From Achatina immaculata (lineage: Eukaryota; Mollusca; Gastropoda; Stylommatophora; Achatinidae), in NCBI GenBank assembly GCA_009760885.1, contig CM019715.1, positions 25,252,522-25,316,521 of the forward strand: a DNA stretch of 64,000 bases, given 5' to 3'. The stretch's first letter is position 1. Each line of letters opens with the position of its first letter. A model generated the notes under the pieces. The model was given only the letters and a program-made list of their open reading frames with translations. It had not been told where the DNA came from and made no database searches. This document shows, in pieces, positions 1 through 11,029 of the stretch. The position numbers were made by a program, and so were the translations under genes.

Positions 1-233
1 TCTAAGATTCTTAACTCTTATCCTGGTTTAACTCCAACCCTAACCTTAACACCTGTTGGACCATATTTTCTCCACTTCTCCATTTCCAGAGTTCTCCAAA
101 TCTGTCTTAAGTTTTCTCTTTGCTCTCAGACTAGGGAAGATAGAGAATCCATGCATGGAAATCTTGGCACTTTCTAAAAAAATACATATATCCTCACTAT
201 CTACCCCCATCTCTTTTTATAAGCTCCTCTTTT

Positions 234-530
234 CACACACACACACACACCCCCCCCCCCAAACACACAGGGCCATCATGAGGGAGTCCAGCTAGTACAT
301 TGCTATGGGGGTTGGAGGGTTATCCTGTTTTAAGAGTAAGCCTGGAAGAGTGATGGTGGGTTGCGGGGGGGGGGGGGGGGGGGGGTGTGTTTGTGCCTGT
401 TTACAGAGTTTCTTTTGGAGCCCCCCTCCCTCCCTCCCATCACACATACACACACACACACACACATTCATCTTTGATTTCATCACTGATGGTATTATAT
501 TCCCTGGGTGACTGGTGTGTGTGTGTATAT
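234..530. repeat. Microsatellite cluster (AC)n, poly-C, poly-G, (CA)n, (TG)n
   Basis: Seen directly: an AC run at about 235-250 leads into ten C at 251-260, then 21 G at 365-385, a CA run at about 440-467 and a short TG run near 515-527. Short ORFs on both strands across this stretch are translations of simple repeats and are not genes. Confidence 0.95.
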
Positions 531-537
531 TTCAGGA

Positions 538-955
538 GTAAGCTGTAATGTCATTATTGTTATATGCTGTAATATCATTATTGTTCTGTGCTATAATGTC
601 ATTATTGTTATAAACTGTAATGTCATTATTGCTATATGCTGTAATTTCATTGTTGTTATATGCTGTAATATCATTATATACTGTAATGTCATTATTGTTA
701 TATGCTGTAATATCACTATTGTTATGTGCTGTAATATCATTATTGTTATACACTGTGATGCCATTATTGTTATATGCTGTAATATCATTATTGTTACAAG
801 CTGTAATGTCATTATTGTTACAAGCTGTAATGTCATTACTGATATAAGCTGTAATATCATTATTGTTATAACCAGTAATGTCATTATAAGCTGTAATATC
901 ATTATTGTTATAAGCTGAAATATCATTATTGTTATAAGCCGCGATATCGTTATTG
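538..955. repeat. AT-rich minisatellite, about 24-bp unit
   Basis: About 17 imperfect units built on the core TGTAATRTCATTATTGTTAT. Some units are shortened (for example near 664-690 and 880-890). The array is open in several frames because unit length is close to a multiple of three. It ends about 110 bp before the acceptor of the host exon at 1065, so it lies in an upstream intron of that gene. Confidence 0.93.
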
Positions 956-1064
956 ATCTGTCACTGACATTGACGATTTAATCATTATAGTTTATATCAA
1001 AACTTAGTTACCATCACCAGACATGATTTCCCGATTTATAGTCATACTTCCATGATAATTTCAG

Positions 1065-1250
1065 ATGCGATGTCCCAGTTTATAGCCAGTGTAGCAGGAA
1101 AGGGTAAGAAAGTAGCAGACAGGACTTTGGACAAGGAGTGGGACACTGAGAAAAGTAAATTGATTTTGACAACGACCACCTCAACAACGATGACACCATC
1201 ACTTGCCACCACTGCTGCTGTTACCACATCATCATTACAGCCTCTTCCAG
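1065..1250 (+). CDS. Internal coding exon of an unidentified host gene
   Basis: The exon follows an acceptor with a T-rich run ending in TTTCAG (1059-1064) and ends at CCAG/GTGAAT (donor at 1251). Its 186 bases read open throughout. The peptide starts DAMSQFIASVAGKGKKVADR, continues with a charged stretch, then becomes very Thr/Ser rich and ends in SSLQPLP. It ends in phase 1, which matches the phase-1 start of the exon at 4380 (G plus CC gives an Ala codon), so the two probably belong to one transcript. I do not recognise the protein. The Thr-rich part suggests a disordered linker. Neither boundary has transcript evidence. Confidence 0.55.
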
Positions 1251-1263
1251 GTGAATCATCCTC

Positions 1264-2262
1264 GGCTTTTTTTTCCGCTCTAGTATTTATCAGTGTTGTA
1301 TTTTTCCCTCTAGTGTTTACCAGTGTAGCATTTTTTCCTCTGCTATTTACCAGAGTAGTGCTTTTCTCTCTAGTATTTACCAGTGTAGTGTTTTTCCTTC
1401 TAGTATTTACCAGTGTAGTGTATTTCCCTCTAGTATTTACCAGTGTAGTGTTTTTCCCTCTAGTATTTACCAGTGTAGTGTTTTTCCCTCTAGTATTTAC
1501 CAGTGTAGTGTTTTTCCCTCTAGTAATTACCAGTGTAGTGTTTTTCCCTCTAGTATTTACCAGTGTGTTTTTCCCTCTAGTATTTACCAGTGTAGTGTTT
1601 TTCCCTCTAGTATTTACCAGTGTAGTGTTTTTCCTCTAGTATTTACCAGTGTAGTATTTTCCCTCTAGTATTTACCAGTGTAGTGTTTTTCCCTCTAGTA
1701 TTTACCAGTGTAGTGTTTTTCCCTCTAGTATTTACCAGTGTAGTGTTTTTCCCTCTAGTATTTACCAGTGTAGTGTTTTTCCCTCTAGTATTTACCAGTG
1801 TAGTGTTTTTCCCTCTAGTATTTACCAGTGTAGTGTTTTTCCCTCTAGTATTTACTAGTGTAGTGTTTTTCCCTCTAATATTTACCAGTGTAGTATTTTC
1901 CCTTCCAGTATTTACCAGTGTAGTATTTTCCCTTCTAGTATTTACCAGTGTGGTATTTTCCCTTCTAGTATTTACCAGTGTAGTATTTTCCCTTCTAGTA
2001 TTTACCAGTGTTGTATTTTTCCCTTCTAGTATTTACCAGTGTAGTATTTTCCCTTCTAGTATTTACCAGTGTTGTATTTTTCCCTTCTAGTATTTACCAG
2101 TGTAGTATTTTCCCTTCTAGTATTTACCAGTGTTGTATTTTTCCCTTCTAGTATTTACCAGTGTGGTATTTTCCATTCTAGTATTTACCAGTGTGGTATT
2201 TTCCTTTCTAGTATTTACCAGTGTGGTGTTTTCCCTTCTAGTATTTACCAGTGTAGTATTCA
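1264..2262. repeat. 30-bp intronic minisatellite, about 33 units, two subtypes
   Basis: Units share the core CTCTAGTATTTACCAGTGTA. The 5' two-thirds consist of a near-identical subtype containing GTGTTTTTCCC. The 3' third (from about 1890) is a subtype containing GTATTTTCCCTTC. Because 30 is divisible by three, long Val/Phe/Ser ORFs appear on the + strand; these are artefacts. The array begins only about 14 bp after the donor at 1251. Confidence 0.96.
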
Positions 2263-2639
2263 AGTCTGTTATGGTAAGTCTCAGGTCACTATTATTAGGT
2301 TTTGTGTTGATTTTAATTAGCTATTTTATTGCAATATAATTTGTGATAAGAATGCCACAATTCTTGTTCTTGTTCTGTGTCCTTGGAGCTGTGAGAGCTA
2401 ATGCAGTGAAGCCAGACTGAGAGTGGATTACAGCAGCTATGTTTTGTTGTTGTTTGTTTTTCTTTTAACCCCAAGTGGACCAGACAAAAGCAGGAATAAA
2501 GTGGATTGCTTCTTTAGCAAACTCCACAGCATGGGGAGATTATGATGATCCCTGTTAGGCTGTCTGATCTTATTACTAAGGTTGCCAATGGAGAGGTAGG
2601 GCAGGATTTTTTTGTTAGCTGTGGTTTCCCCGGTCTGAC

Positions 2640-2930
2640 CTCAGATAGCATCCATACCTACAATAGGTAAAGGTAAAGGTAATCCTGTCATGCCTTAGAG
2701 GCACATAGGGATATGGTGTTAGTGCCCATATTTTCCTTGACCTGTCAGCACACTAGAGGGTGATATGGTCAGTGTCACGCCTGGCCGCCTTTCTTTCCCC
2801 AGAAGAAGTCGGGTATCCATTTCTACAGCTGGGTGACTGGGGTGCCCCAGGCCAGATTCGTACCCCCGACCTTTGCCATGAGAGACCAGTGCACTAACCA
2901 CTTCGCCACTCAGACGCTTTTTTACCTCCA
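2640..2930 (-). repeat. tRNA-derived SINE (minus strand)
   Basis: On the minus strand the head carries a box A-like GAGTGGCGAAGTGGTTAG (2894-2911) and a box B-like GGTACGAATCTGG (2852-2864), as in RNA polymerase III promoters of tRNA-derived SINEs. A unique body follows, then a short ACCTTT repeat tail (at 2667-2682 on +). The body contains GGCCAGGCGTGA and GTCAAGGAAAATATGGGC, which recur in the copies at 3504 and 19338. It lies in the intron between the host exons at 1065 and 4380, in antisense orientation. Confidence 0.8.
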
Positions 2931-3454
2931 ATAATGCCACAAATATTTGCATTTTGCCACATGTGCTTTGTTTTCCTGGTTAAACCAGTGGATCTAAAAG
3001 AAGTGCTTCTACTCACACTAATCATTGCTCACCAACAATTTTACTAGTTTTAAGCACAAAAACTGCACCACTTAAAAGATCAAATACTCAGATAAACATA
3101 TCCAGTAGTATTCCTTCTAATGTCATTATTGAATACTGAAACAAGCATTGTCATAGACATCTTGCTAATACTGTTTTGTAGCAGAGGCATCAACTCAGTT
3201 GACTAAATTTTTAAAAAAAACAAAACAGACAGGTCTGAAGTCAAATCATGTTACTGCTCATCACCTCTTAAGTCACAAGTTCATGTCCAGCCTTTGAAGT
3301 TCCACATGACTCAGGTCTATAATTGTGGTTGTATTTTATGCTTTTAACATTTGCCAAGTGGGGAGTGTTGTGATTTATTCCAATAGTGTTAATGATTTTA
3401 GGAAATCTTTTATAGTAAATGTTCTACAACTGAAAGTCTGTCATATACTGTTCA

Positions 3455-3503
3455 ATGTTCCCGCTAAGCTGTGCTGCAGTGTGACTGTGCACACAAAAAT
3501 ATA
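3455..3503 (+). repeat. Fragment of an interspersed repeat beginning GTTCCCnCTAAGCTG
   Basis: ATGTTCCCGCTAAGCTGTGC followed by TGCACACAAAAATAT. A similar opening occurs at 29683 (ATGTTCCCTCTAAGCTGCAC) and weakly at 10669 (ATGTTACCTCTAAGCTGTG). I take these as dispersed copies of one short, unclassified repeat. The SINE at 3504 is joined directly to this fragment. Confidence 0.5.
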
Positions 3504-3790
3504 CCATGGCGCTTGGTTTACTAATCTGGTGGTACCAGGTTCAGTCCCAGCAGCGGGATTTTTTTCTGGTAAGGTAAAGTAAAAAACCCCGAGGTTCACC
3601 CAGCCTCTAAAAATGGGTACCAGAGAAACATGAGAAGGTAGAGCGGCCAGGCGTGATATTGACCACATCACACTTTCATGTGCCAAAGGTCATGGAAAAT
3701 ATGGGGCTAATACCGTATTCCCCAATATTCCTTAATGGCATGGAAATGGGAATTTTACCTTACAAAAGTGATACTTTTACTTTCATTTTT
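3504..3790 (+). repeat. SINE copy, 5' truncated, same body as 19338
   Basis: It shares CTTGGTTTACTAAT and the box B-like GGTTCAGTCCC (3538-3548) with the copy at 19338, then the body GCCAGGCGTGATA, TCACACTTTCA, GGTCATGGAAAATATGGGGC and TATTCCCCAATAT. Box A is missing: homology begins in the middle of the tRNA-like head. ORFs on either strand here are incidental. Confidence 0.75.
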
Positions 3791-3929
3791 TTAAAATTGT
3801 TGTTTTGTGTTTTACTAATACTGAAGAAAAATATAACAGCACTATACGAGTTTGTTTCCTAATTTCTTTTGATTTTACTTTCTTTTTTTTTTGGATGCTA
3901 TGAGGACTTTAATTGATACTTTGAATTTG

Positions 3930-4035
3930 AACATTATGATGCAAAATGTGTACACAGAATGTTTTATGAGAATATATATTCGCACACAGGTTGAAAAATT
4001 TTGCACACAAACCACAAAACCTTATAGGGAACTTT
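3930..4035 (+). repeat. Interspersed repeat related to 13335-13425
   Basis: Shares TGAGAATATAT, TCGCACACAGGTTGA and AACCACAAAACCTTA with the segment at 13335-13425 (GAGAATATACTTGCACACGA, ACAAAACCTTAG). Rich in short G/CACACA motifs. Class unknown; no coding capacity. Confidence 0.45.
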
Positions 4036-4379
4036 GATGATAGTATGTCTTTCTGGTAATGCTAGAAAATGAAAGTCTGTCATGAGATAAGAGTAAAGCA
4101 TGTAAGAACTGAAAGTCTGTCACTGACTCTGATGGTAATAATAACTGAAAGTCTGTCTAATAATGTAAGCAACTGCAATTTTCTTGCTCACTCTGATGAT
4201 AACTGTAATTGAAAGTCTGTCTACCTCACTAGAAACAACCATCAGATTTCTGACTGTGGCTTTGTATTGCCATAAACCAATGCTGTTTGCATTTAGAATT
4301 GTAATTAGACACAGTTTTGTGCTTTCAGTTAGTTACCATAATTTCAGTTACAGCTTCTGCTAACTTCTTTTCACAACAG

Positions 4380-4600
4380 CCATCAAAGACAGATTCGACC
4401 AGTCAGTAGGGACCCGGCCACCCATACAACATGCCATTGCCAGCTCGTCTGCAGCCAAACCATCGACGATCACTGCCCAAGACTGGCAGCATACTGACAC
4501 ACAAGACCTTGATATTCAGCAAGACAGCCGAGAGAGAACACACCTTCACTCTGACATTGATAACAGACTGGTCACACTGCATGAGTGCGATCTCACTGAG
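4380..4600 (+). CDS. Coding exon of the same host gene (3' limit uncertain)
   Basis: The exon is preceded by a pyrimidine-rich tract and ACAACAG (acceptor AG at 4378-4379). In phase 1 it reads AIKDRFDQSVGTRPPIQHAI, then a Ser/Thr/Gln-rich and Asp-rich stretch, with no stop until 4826. Splicing from 1250 gives an uninterrupted frame. No donor in the phase required by the exon at 6437 stands out (a weak candidate is the GT near 4584), so the true 3' border is uncertain and another exon may lie between. Codons after about 4600 are T-rich and look non-coding. Function not recognised. Confidence 0.5.
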
Positions 4601-4976
4601 TTTTTCTTTTTTATAATAAATATTGATGGGCTTTTTTTTTGTTTGTTTATTTTGCACAAGTTCCTACAAACTATTTACCTTCGTAGTGCAGCAGGAAAAG
4701 AGGAAAAGGGGGAATTATTTATATTGCCTACATGATGGTAATGATGATGTGTCTAATGGTGCTTGGCCATGGATTGATGTGATGTTCTCGAGTGTAAGGC
4801 ATGCTTCCCTGCACCCCGCCATATAAACAATAAAAACAATAAAGAATAACAGTTTGGTTCTTTGTAAGTTTATTGCTTCCTGTCATCTGCAAGGGCTCTA
4901 GTGTCATTATGAACAGCGACATTTGCACAAACGAATGCAGATGGCAGTACACATAAAACATCCAACGCAAAACTCA

Positions 4977-5215
4977 TGTCGGACATAGCATATAGAAGTA
5001 ACATTCAGTGCATAGTACGTAGGACATAGCATATAGAAGTAACATACAGTACATAGTACGTAGGATATAGCATATAGAAGCAACATACAGTACATAGTAC
5101 GTAGCATACAGAAGTAACATTTAGTACATAGAACGTAGCATACAGACGTAACACTCAGTACGTAGCATTCAGAAGTAACACTCAGTACATAGTACATAGC
5201 ATGTAGAAGTAGTTA
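4977..5215. repeat. Tandem repeat, about 34-41-bp unit
   Basis: Six to seven imperfect units containing CATATAGAAGTAACATACAG, alternating with variable CATAGTACGTAG segments. The Cys/Tyr-rich minus-strand ORF over it is a repeat translation. Confidence 0.88.
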
Positions 5216-5679
5216 GTAATGTCTTTCTATAGAATTGCTAGATGGGTGCTTTAACTGATGCACTAGCCAGTCTTGTACAGTACACATCTCATAATGCATA
5301 TGTTGCTTCTGTTATTATCAAAGTAACTAAATATTTTACTTCACAATGATACTGATTTCACTTTTTAAAATCATATATATTTTCTTCAGATATAATTATA
5401 TTATATTATCTATATTTATGACTCTCAAATCTGTCTTTAAATTCATACAATACTGCCCAATCTGGAACCACTGTTTTAGAACAGTATTCTTCTATTTTAG
5501 CTCTTTTGACTTAGTTTGGGAGATTTGTCTTTTTCTTTTTTTCTTTCTCTCCTGTTCTCCCAAACCGTCTTCTCATCTTTCTCTTCATTACTGTAGCAAG
5601 CATGCCAGTCTCTAAATAGTCTCTGTTCAGATTTGCACTATTGAATTTTTTTTTTAAATTTGTATTTCAATTGTCTATA

Positions 5680-6340
5680 ATGGCAGCAAGAAGCAGCAGT
5701 TCGAGTTGAAAATAGAACTGGAAAATATCAACCGATAAAACAAGGGGTGCAACAAGGTCTCCAGACCTTTTTTTCTCTGTACAGCAAGAATATTCTAAGA
5801 ATGATCATCACAGAACCAGGCATAAAAATTGGAGGATACAATATTAACAACCTTCGGTATGCTGACGACACAGTACTGATAGCTGAGAACCAACAAGACC
5901 TGCAAAATCTCTTGGATAAAGTTGCCAAAGAAAGAGAATCATGGACAATAGGCAAGTCTGCACAAAAATCATTGGAAGCAGCAGAAATGTTTATTAGAAG
6001 AATGTTGTGAATCCCCTGGACAGCAAAAATAACTAATGAAGAATGTATGAGAAGAGCTGGAGAGACAAAAAAAAACTTGTCAAAAAGATAAGAGAGAGAC
6101 AATTTACTTTCATAGGACATGCAATGAGAAGAGGGGGCATTGAAAATATTATAACAATAGGAAAAATAGAAAGAAGAAGATCAAGAGGAAGACCAAGAGA
6201 AATGATACTGGACAGTCTGACGGGATGGTGTGAGAGGAGATCACCAACTGAGCTGATGGCCTGCATGAAGGATCATGTACTCTGGAGAAGCATAATAGCC
6301 AACGCCAGTCAGCACGGCACCTGATGATGATGATGATGAA
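5680..6340 (+). mobile_element. RTE-type LINE fragment (RT core plus C-terminus, internally deleted)
   Basis: The first part reads QGVQQG and then YADD (5858-5869), the reverse transcriptase active site. After KVAKERE the frame jumps straight to WTIGKS...MFIRRML, so the region between the RT palm and the C-terminal domain is missing. A frame change near 6010-6045 leads into FIGHAMRRG, RGRPREMILD and a C-terminus ending QHGT with a stop at 6322. A short TGATGATGATGATGA tail follows (6322-6336), as RTE elements often have. It lies upstream of the host exon at 6437, so it is intronic. It cannot encode an active enzyme. Confidence 0.8.
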
Positions 6341-6436
6341 TTCAATTTGTCTTTCTTATGCCTAATCCTATATAGTAGTTATAGCTAGAAGCACCTGAAA
6401 TGTTGTCCAGGTATATTACTTGTTTCTGTTCCCCAG

Positions 6437-6635
6437 GCGAATGCAGAACTTTGAGAACGAACTCTGCACCACTGTCGACGCCATCCTCAACCTGCTAGGT
6501 CACAAGCCCATAATGACCAAGGACGTCCTAGATCAGATTGCTCCAGTGTCGCCTGTCAACAAGGGTCAGAGGTCACTGAGGTCAAAAAGTTCACGGCCAG
6601 TGAAGTCTCCAAGTGATATAGAGCTTAGAGTGTGA
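6437..6635 (+). CDS. Terminal coding exon of a host gene
   Basis: A strong acceptor (TGTTTCTGTTCCCCAG, AG at 6435-6436) precedes the exon. The open frame reads RMQNFENELCTTVDAILNLL, then KPIMTKDVLDQIAPVSPV, a basic Ser/Arg/Lys-rich stretch, and ends DIELRV with TGA at 6633-6635. CpG and codon use look like real coding DNA, unlike the surroundings. The first codon is completed by its last base (phase 2). The amphipathic N-terminal half followed by a basic tail suggests a helical segment with a disordered C-terminus. I cannot name the protein. It is probably the last exon of the gene whose exons lie at 1065 and 4380, but the phase link from 4380 is not shown. Confidence 0.65.
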
Positions 6636-8925
6636 GAGATTATGAAGAATAGACTGACAGAAAGTCAAAATTAATTTGTGATAATCTGGTTGGAAGGGGG
6701 GGGGGGGAGAGAAGTTTGGCTTTAGCAGACGCAGTTGGTACCAAGTTGGTGAGTGGACAGGTGTTTAAACTGCTGGATAAACCTACAGGTGGATATGTAA
6801 CACAAATACATAAACTACATGAATCCTAGCGTATCTTGTCTGTATGCAGAGACATTTGCTCAGAGCATATGGATAAGCACAGATTTATATGATCATCACT
6901 AAATGCCTACATAGATGCACATACATTTCAGTGCATTCTTATAATACATGCATACATTCTTGCAAACATATGCACGCTCACAAACATATCTTGACAACCA
7001 CTAGAATCGTTTTTAAGCATGTACGTTCAATGTGATAGCAGAGAAACAAACTACAGTATTACAAGATGTTTGTCATACTGAGCTGAAAGTTATTAAAGTG
7101 AAGAACATAAATTTATGTTAACATGTAGTCAGGTCCTGCACTTTAGTGCAGGAATGAAACAAACTGGATATTACGGTCACATATATGATGATCTTACTTA
7201 CAAGCTTTTAAAGAACCTGGCAGTCTAGTTTCTTGAATACCAGGTAGCGACAAACAGCATATTTAGCGGTCTCTATAACTCTATATCAGCCAACAATACA
7301 ACATCTTTAGTGCTCTCTATAACTGGTCCTTAACTGGCATTACATCATCTTTAGTGCTCTCTATAACTGGGTCTCAGCCAGCACATTACATCATCTTTAG
7401 TGCTTTCTATAACTGGCCCTCAGCCAGCATTACATCATCTTTAGTTCTCTCTATAACTGGCCCTCAGCCGGCATTTCATCATCTTTAGTGCTCTCTATAA
7501 CTGGCCCTCAGCCAGCATTACATCATCTTTAGTGCTCTCTATAACTGGCCCTCAGCCGGCATTTCATCATCTTTAGTGCTCTCTATAACTGGCCCTCAGC
7601 CGGCATTTCATCATCTTTAGTGCTCTCTATAACTGGCCCTCAGCCAGCATTACATCATCTTTAGTGCTCTCTATAACTGGCCCTCAGCCGGCATTACATC
7701 ATCTTTAGTGCTCTCTGTAACTGGCCCTCAGCTGGCATTACATCATCTTTAGTGCTCTCTATAACTGGCCCTCAGCTGGCATTACATCATCTTTAGTGCT
7801 CTCTAGAACTGCCCCTCAGCTGGCATTACATCATCTTTAGTGCTATCTATAACTGGCCCTCAACTGGCATTACATCATCTTTAGTGTTCTATATAACTGG
7901 CCCTCAGCCGGCATTACATCATCTTTAGTGCTCTCTGTAACTGGCATTACATCATCTTTAGTGCTCTCTATAACTGGCCCTCAGCTGGCATTACATCATC
8001 TTTAGTGCTCTCTAGAACTGCCCCTCAGCCAGCATTACATCATCTTTAGTGCTCTATAACTGGCCCTCAGCCGGCATTACATCATCTTTAGTGCTCTCTG
8101 TAACTGCCCTCAGCAGGCATTACATCATCTTTAGTGCTCTCTATAACTGGCCCTCAGCCAGCATTACATCATCTTTAGTGCTTTCTATAACTGGCCCTCA
8201 GCTGGCATTACATCATCTTTAGTGCTCTCTATAACTGGCCCTCAGCTGGCATTACATCATCTTTAGTGCTCTCTATAACTGGCCCTCAGCTGGCATTACA
8301 TCATCTTTAGTGCTCTCTATAACTGGCCCTCAGCTGGCATTACATCATCTTTAGTGCTCTCTATAACTGGCCCTCAGCCGGCATTACAGCTGAGCCAGTG
8401 TTTTGAAAGGAGTTTCCCCCACAAAGAGCAGGAAAAACTAAGATTCATGAAGTGTATGCCATTTCTATGTAAGATAAGACTGTATGGGCCACAGATACAC
8501 AGAGAGACTTCAGTGATGATAGCACTGAAATTTACAGTGTGATTTTTTTAAAAATAGCATTGAAATTTAAAGTGTGAAATGAAAAGCACACAAGTTATCA
8601 AGTGGTGAAAAGAAAGGAAATTATGTGATGTGAACAACAGCAAGTAAAAAAAAAATGCAGCTGTAGGAAAATATACCAGAATTTTTAAGTCAGGAAACAA
8701 GATAAACATCTTCCCCTTCCTGCACCCATTATGTGCAGAGTCGCTAGACAAGGAATGAATGCAATCAAGAACTCGATGAGCTAAAAGTTTGAGATTCAGT
8801 TAAAAATAAGTTTGAACTCCGGTATCATGGACTGAAGTTGTTGCGCTGTTTGGTTTGTTTGGCAACTAGTGGTATATAGAACATTTTGAAGAACAATCTA
8901 CTTGTATGTTATATTTGTAAATAAA
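6636..8925 (+). other. Presumed 3' UTR of the host gene
   Basis: Non-coding sequence follows the stop at 6635. It contains a G-run (about 6697-6707) and the 44-bp minisatellite. The first AATAAA poly(A) signal on this strand is at 8920-8925, with a second at 9059-9064. No splice signals or ORFs worth reporting. The assignment as UTR is inference from strand and distance. Confidence 0.4.
7250..8389. repeat. 44-bp minisatellite, about 25 units
   Basis: Units contain ACATCATCTTTAGTGCTCTC and AACTGGCCCTCAGC. Variation is concentrated at CAGCTGG / CAGCCGG / CAGCCAG and in ACATCATC versus TTCATCATC. A few units are shortened (near 7940, 8045 and 8100). Neighbouring units often share the same variant, which shows local homogenisation. 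Confidence 0.96.
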
Positions 8926-10090
8926 ATGTTAGGTTGTCAGTTGTAATATAGTACACATTTTTTTAAGTGTCTTTAGATATGTTTTCACCTTGTTTCTGCA
9001 AGGATGCCTCCTGTTGTATTTGTTATTATGGCTGTTGAACATTTAGTACAATTTTCGTAATAAATAGGTCACATGATATTCTCAAAGTATGGCTTGAATG
9101 GGCGAGGGAAACGAAGAAGAAGTTCACCAACGTTGTACATCAGGAGTTGATTATACCTTGAAAAAAAAATCAAAATTTTTCATATACATGTGTATCTTGA
9201 TAAGATAGAAGTTAGTGAACCTGACAATATATTGAAAAGGAGAAGAAGAAGAAAGGACAGACTGACCAAGAGACGCAGGAAAAGAAAGGTAACAGATTTG
9301 ATCGTAGTATAGGGCTTGGACACAGTATGGAACAGAATATCTTTCTGCTTCATGCCAGTCAGGCTTAGGTCGTCATTGATTTCCACAACCATCCGTCCTT
9401 TGCTCTTTCTCTGAGATGTGTGTTGGGCCATGCTCCTTGCCACTCTTTAAGTCCATCAAGTATCTTGTTTCTTTGTCTTCCTCTGTACTTTTATTGTTCC
9501 TCCATTTTTTCCTAATTGTCACTAGTTGTTCCATTTTGCATCTTCTCAAAACATGTCCTGCAAATGTAGATTGTTGCATTCTGAATGTTGCCATAATATC
9601 TTGCTTTTTTGCTAAGCCTCAATTAGAATCTCTTTGTTTTCTTGGCAGTTCATTGCATTCTCATCATTTTGTAGATCTCAATGATAGATGCTTGGAAAGC
9701 TGTGTTGGAATTTTTTCATTCCTCTGGAATAGAATATAAGGTTGGATCCACTAAATAAACAATAAGAGACATGGTGAGTTGTGGACGTGAATTTTCAAGC
9801 AGTGTCTACATCCTTGGGAAGTGGTATAAACCAACAAATCACTGAACCAGAGGAGCCTTCCCTCTTTAGAGCATTAGAAATTTAAAGGACTGAAATCTTA
9901 GCTAAAAAGGTAACTTCTTTGAGACAATCTGAAGAACTGTGTTGTTGCTTTGCTGTCTGTAGCAGAGAACTTCCTGCCTAGATATACTTCCTTCATTCAT
10001 TGTCAAAAGGGCATTTATTGTGCTGTGTTGTGGCTGTGTCTTTCGACCTAATGCATCAGACCTAAGCTCAACACATTTTCTGGACTCATT
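8926..10090. other. Intergenic sequence apart from the RTE fragment at 9360-9700
   Basis: AT-rich non-coding DNA. I see no RNA gene or recognisable ORF outside the RTE relic. Confidence 0.5.
9360..9700 (-). mobile_element. RTE-type LINE 3' fragment (minus strand)
   Basis: Minus-strand translation gives FAGHVLRRCKMEQLVTI, then KETRYLMDLK and a degraded tail, matching the C-terminal pattern (GHxxRR...RGRxR..xLD.L) seen at 6100-6324 and 15600-15835. It has no RT core. The + strand ORF covering it is a shadow. Confidence 0.65.
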
Positions 10091-10390
10091 TTATTTTCTT
10101 TGGTAGTTTTCTATGTTTATTTTCTTGGGTTGTTTTCTGTGTTTATTTTCTCGGGTTGTTTTCTGTGTTTATTTTCTCGGGTTGTTTTCTGTGTTTATTT
10201 TCTCGGGTTGTTTTCTATGTTATTTTCTTGGGTTGTTTCCTGTGTTTATTTTCTTAGGTTTTCTGTGTTTATATTCTTGAAATGTTTTCTGTGTCAATTT
10301 TCTTGGATTGTTTTCTGCTTATTTTCTTGGGTTGTTTTCTGTGCTTATTTTCTTGAATTGTTTTCTGTGTTCATTTTCTTGGGTCATGCA
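10090..10390. repeat. Minisatellite, about 26-bp unit
   Basis: About eleven units around GTTTATTTTCTTGGGTTGTT, with several shortened ones. It produces a spurious Phe/Val/Tyr-rich + strand ORF. Confidence 0.92.
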
Positions 10391-11029
10391 CTAGGAGGTG
10401 CTAAGCTTTGGCTCCATGATAGAGATGCAGTTATGAAATAATGGTTCATGTTTACTCTTAAATGAGCCATTTAAACAGCCCTTTAAAATTTAAAAATGTA
10501 GTCCTGTAGTCAGGCATTCACAAACTGATGCAAAAGTGTGTCTAGGAGATCAAGATAAAAGCAAGACCAGGGCAACTCCAGCTTGACCTAAGAAACCCTG
10601 GCTGCAGCTAAAGACTAACATGCACCGAAACATGTGAAGACATTTTTAATAGTGTAAGCACTCCTCTTCAATGTTACCTCTAAGCTGTGTGGTTCTTCTT
10701 CTTCTTTGTACACATTGTCTGTCTATATTTGCAGTCCTGTCTCATGGATAAATTTCACTGTTTTTTTTTTAATTCATGTGTGGAACCATAGAGCTTATCT
10801 TCTTTGGTAATTACTTTTCATTGTCACGTAGTTGGTGCCATTTTGGAGGATATGTTCCACAGTTTTGGGCACATGTACAAAGAGTAGTAGTACCAACCTT
10901 AAACTTTGTATACATATGACTTCAGAGTCAGTTGTGTCCTGTTCGGAGACGGAAGATGGTGACTTGTTCCTTTCTATTTAGCATGTGATAGTCATCATCA
11001 TTGGTGGTGTTTGTGGCTTCCTGTAGGTT
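10391..11029. other. Non-coding gap
   Basis: It contains a weak ATGTTACCTCTAAGCTGTG motif (about 10669), related to the repeat at 3455 and 29683. Nothing else recognisable. Confidence 0.4.

Noticed and set aside
20..54. Telomere-like CTAACCCTAACC-type text at the window start
   Set aside because: Only one or two degenerate units (AACCCTAACCTTAAC) with no array; not evidence for a telomere or a chromosome end.
508..926. Ile/Val/Cys-rich and Leu-rich ORFs over 540-950 on both strands
   Set aside because: Repeat translation of the 24-bp array; all six frames show similar open stretches.
1300..2340. Long Val/Phe/Ser-rich ORFs on the + strand resembling membrane proteins
   Set aside because: They are translations of the 30-bp minisatellite, open only because the unit length is a multiple of three.
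2719..2952. Minus-strand ORF with a tRNA-like context as a tRNA gene
   Set aside because: Box A and box B are present, but there is no cloverleaf with a plausible anticodon arm, and the same body recurs elsewhere; a SINE explains it.
10100..10441. 113-codon Phe/Val/Leu ORF
   Set aside because: Translation of the 26-bp minisatellite.
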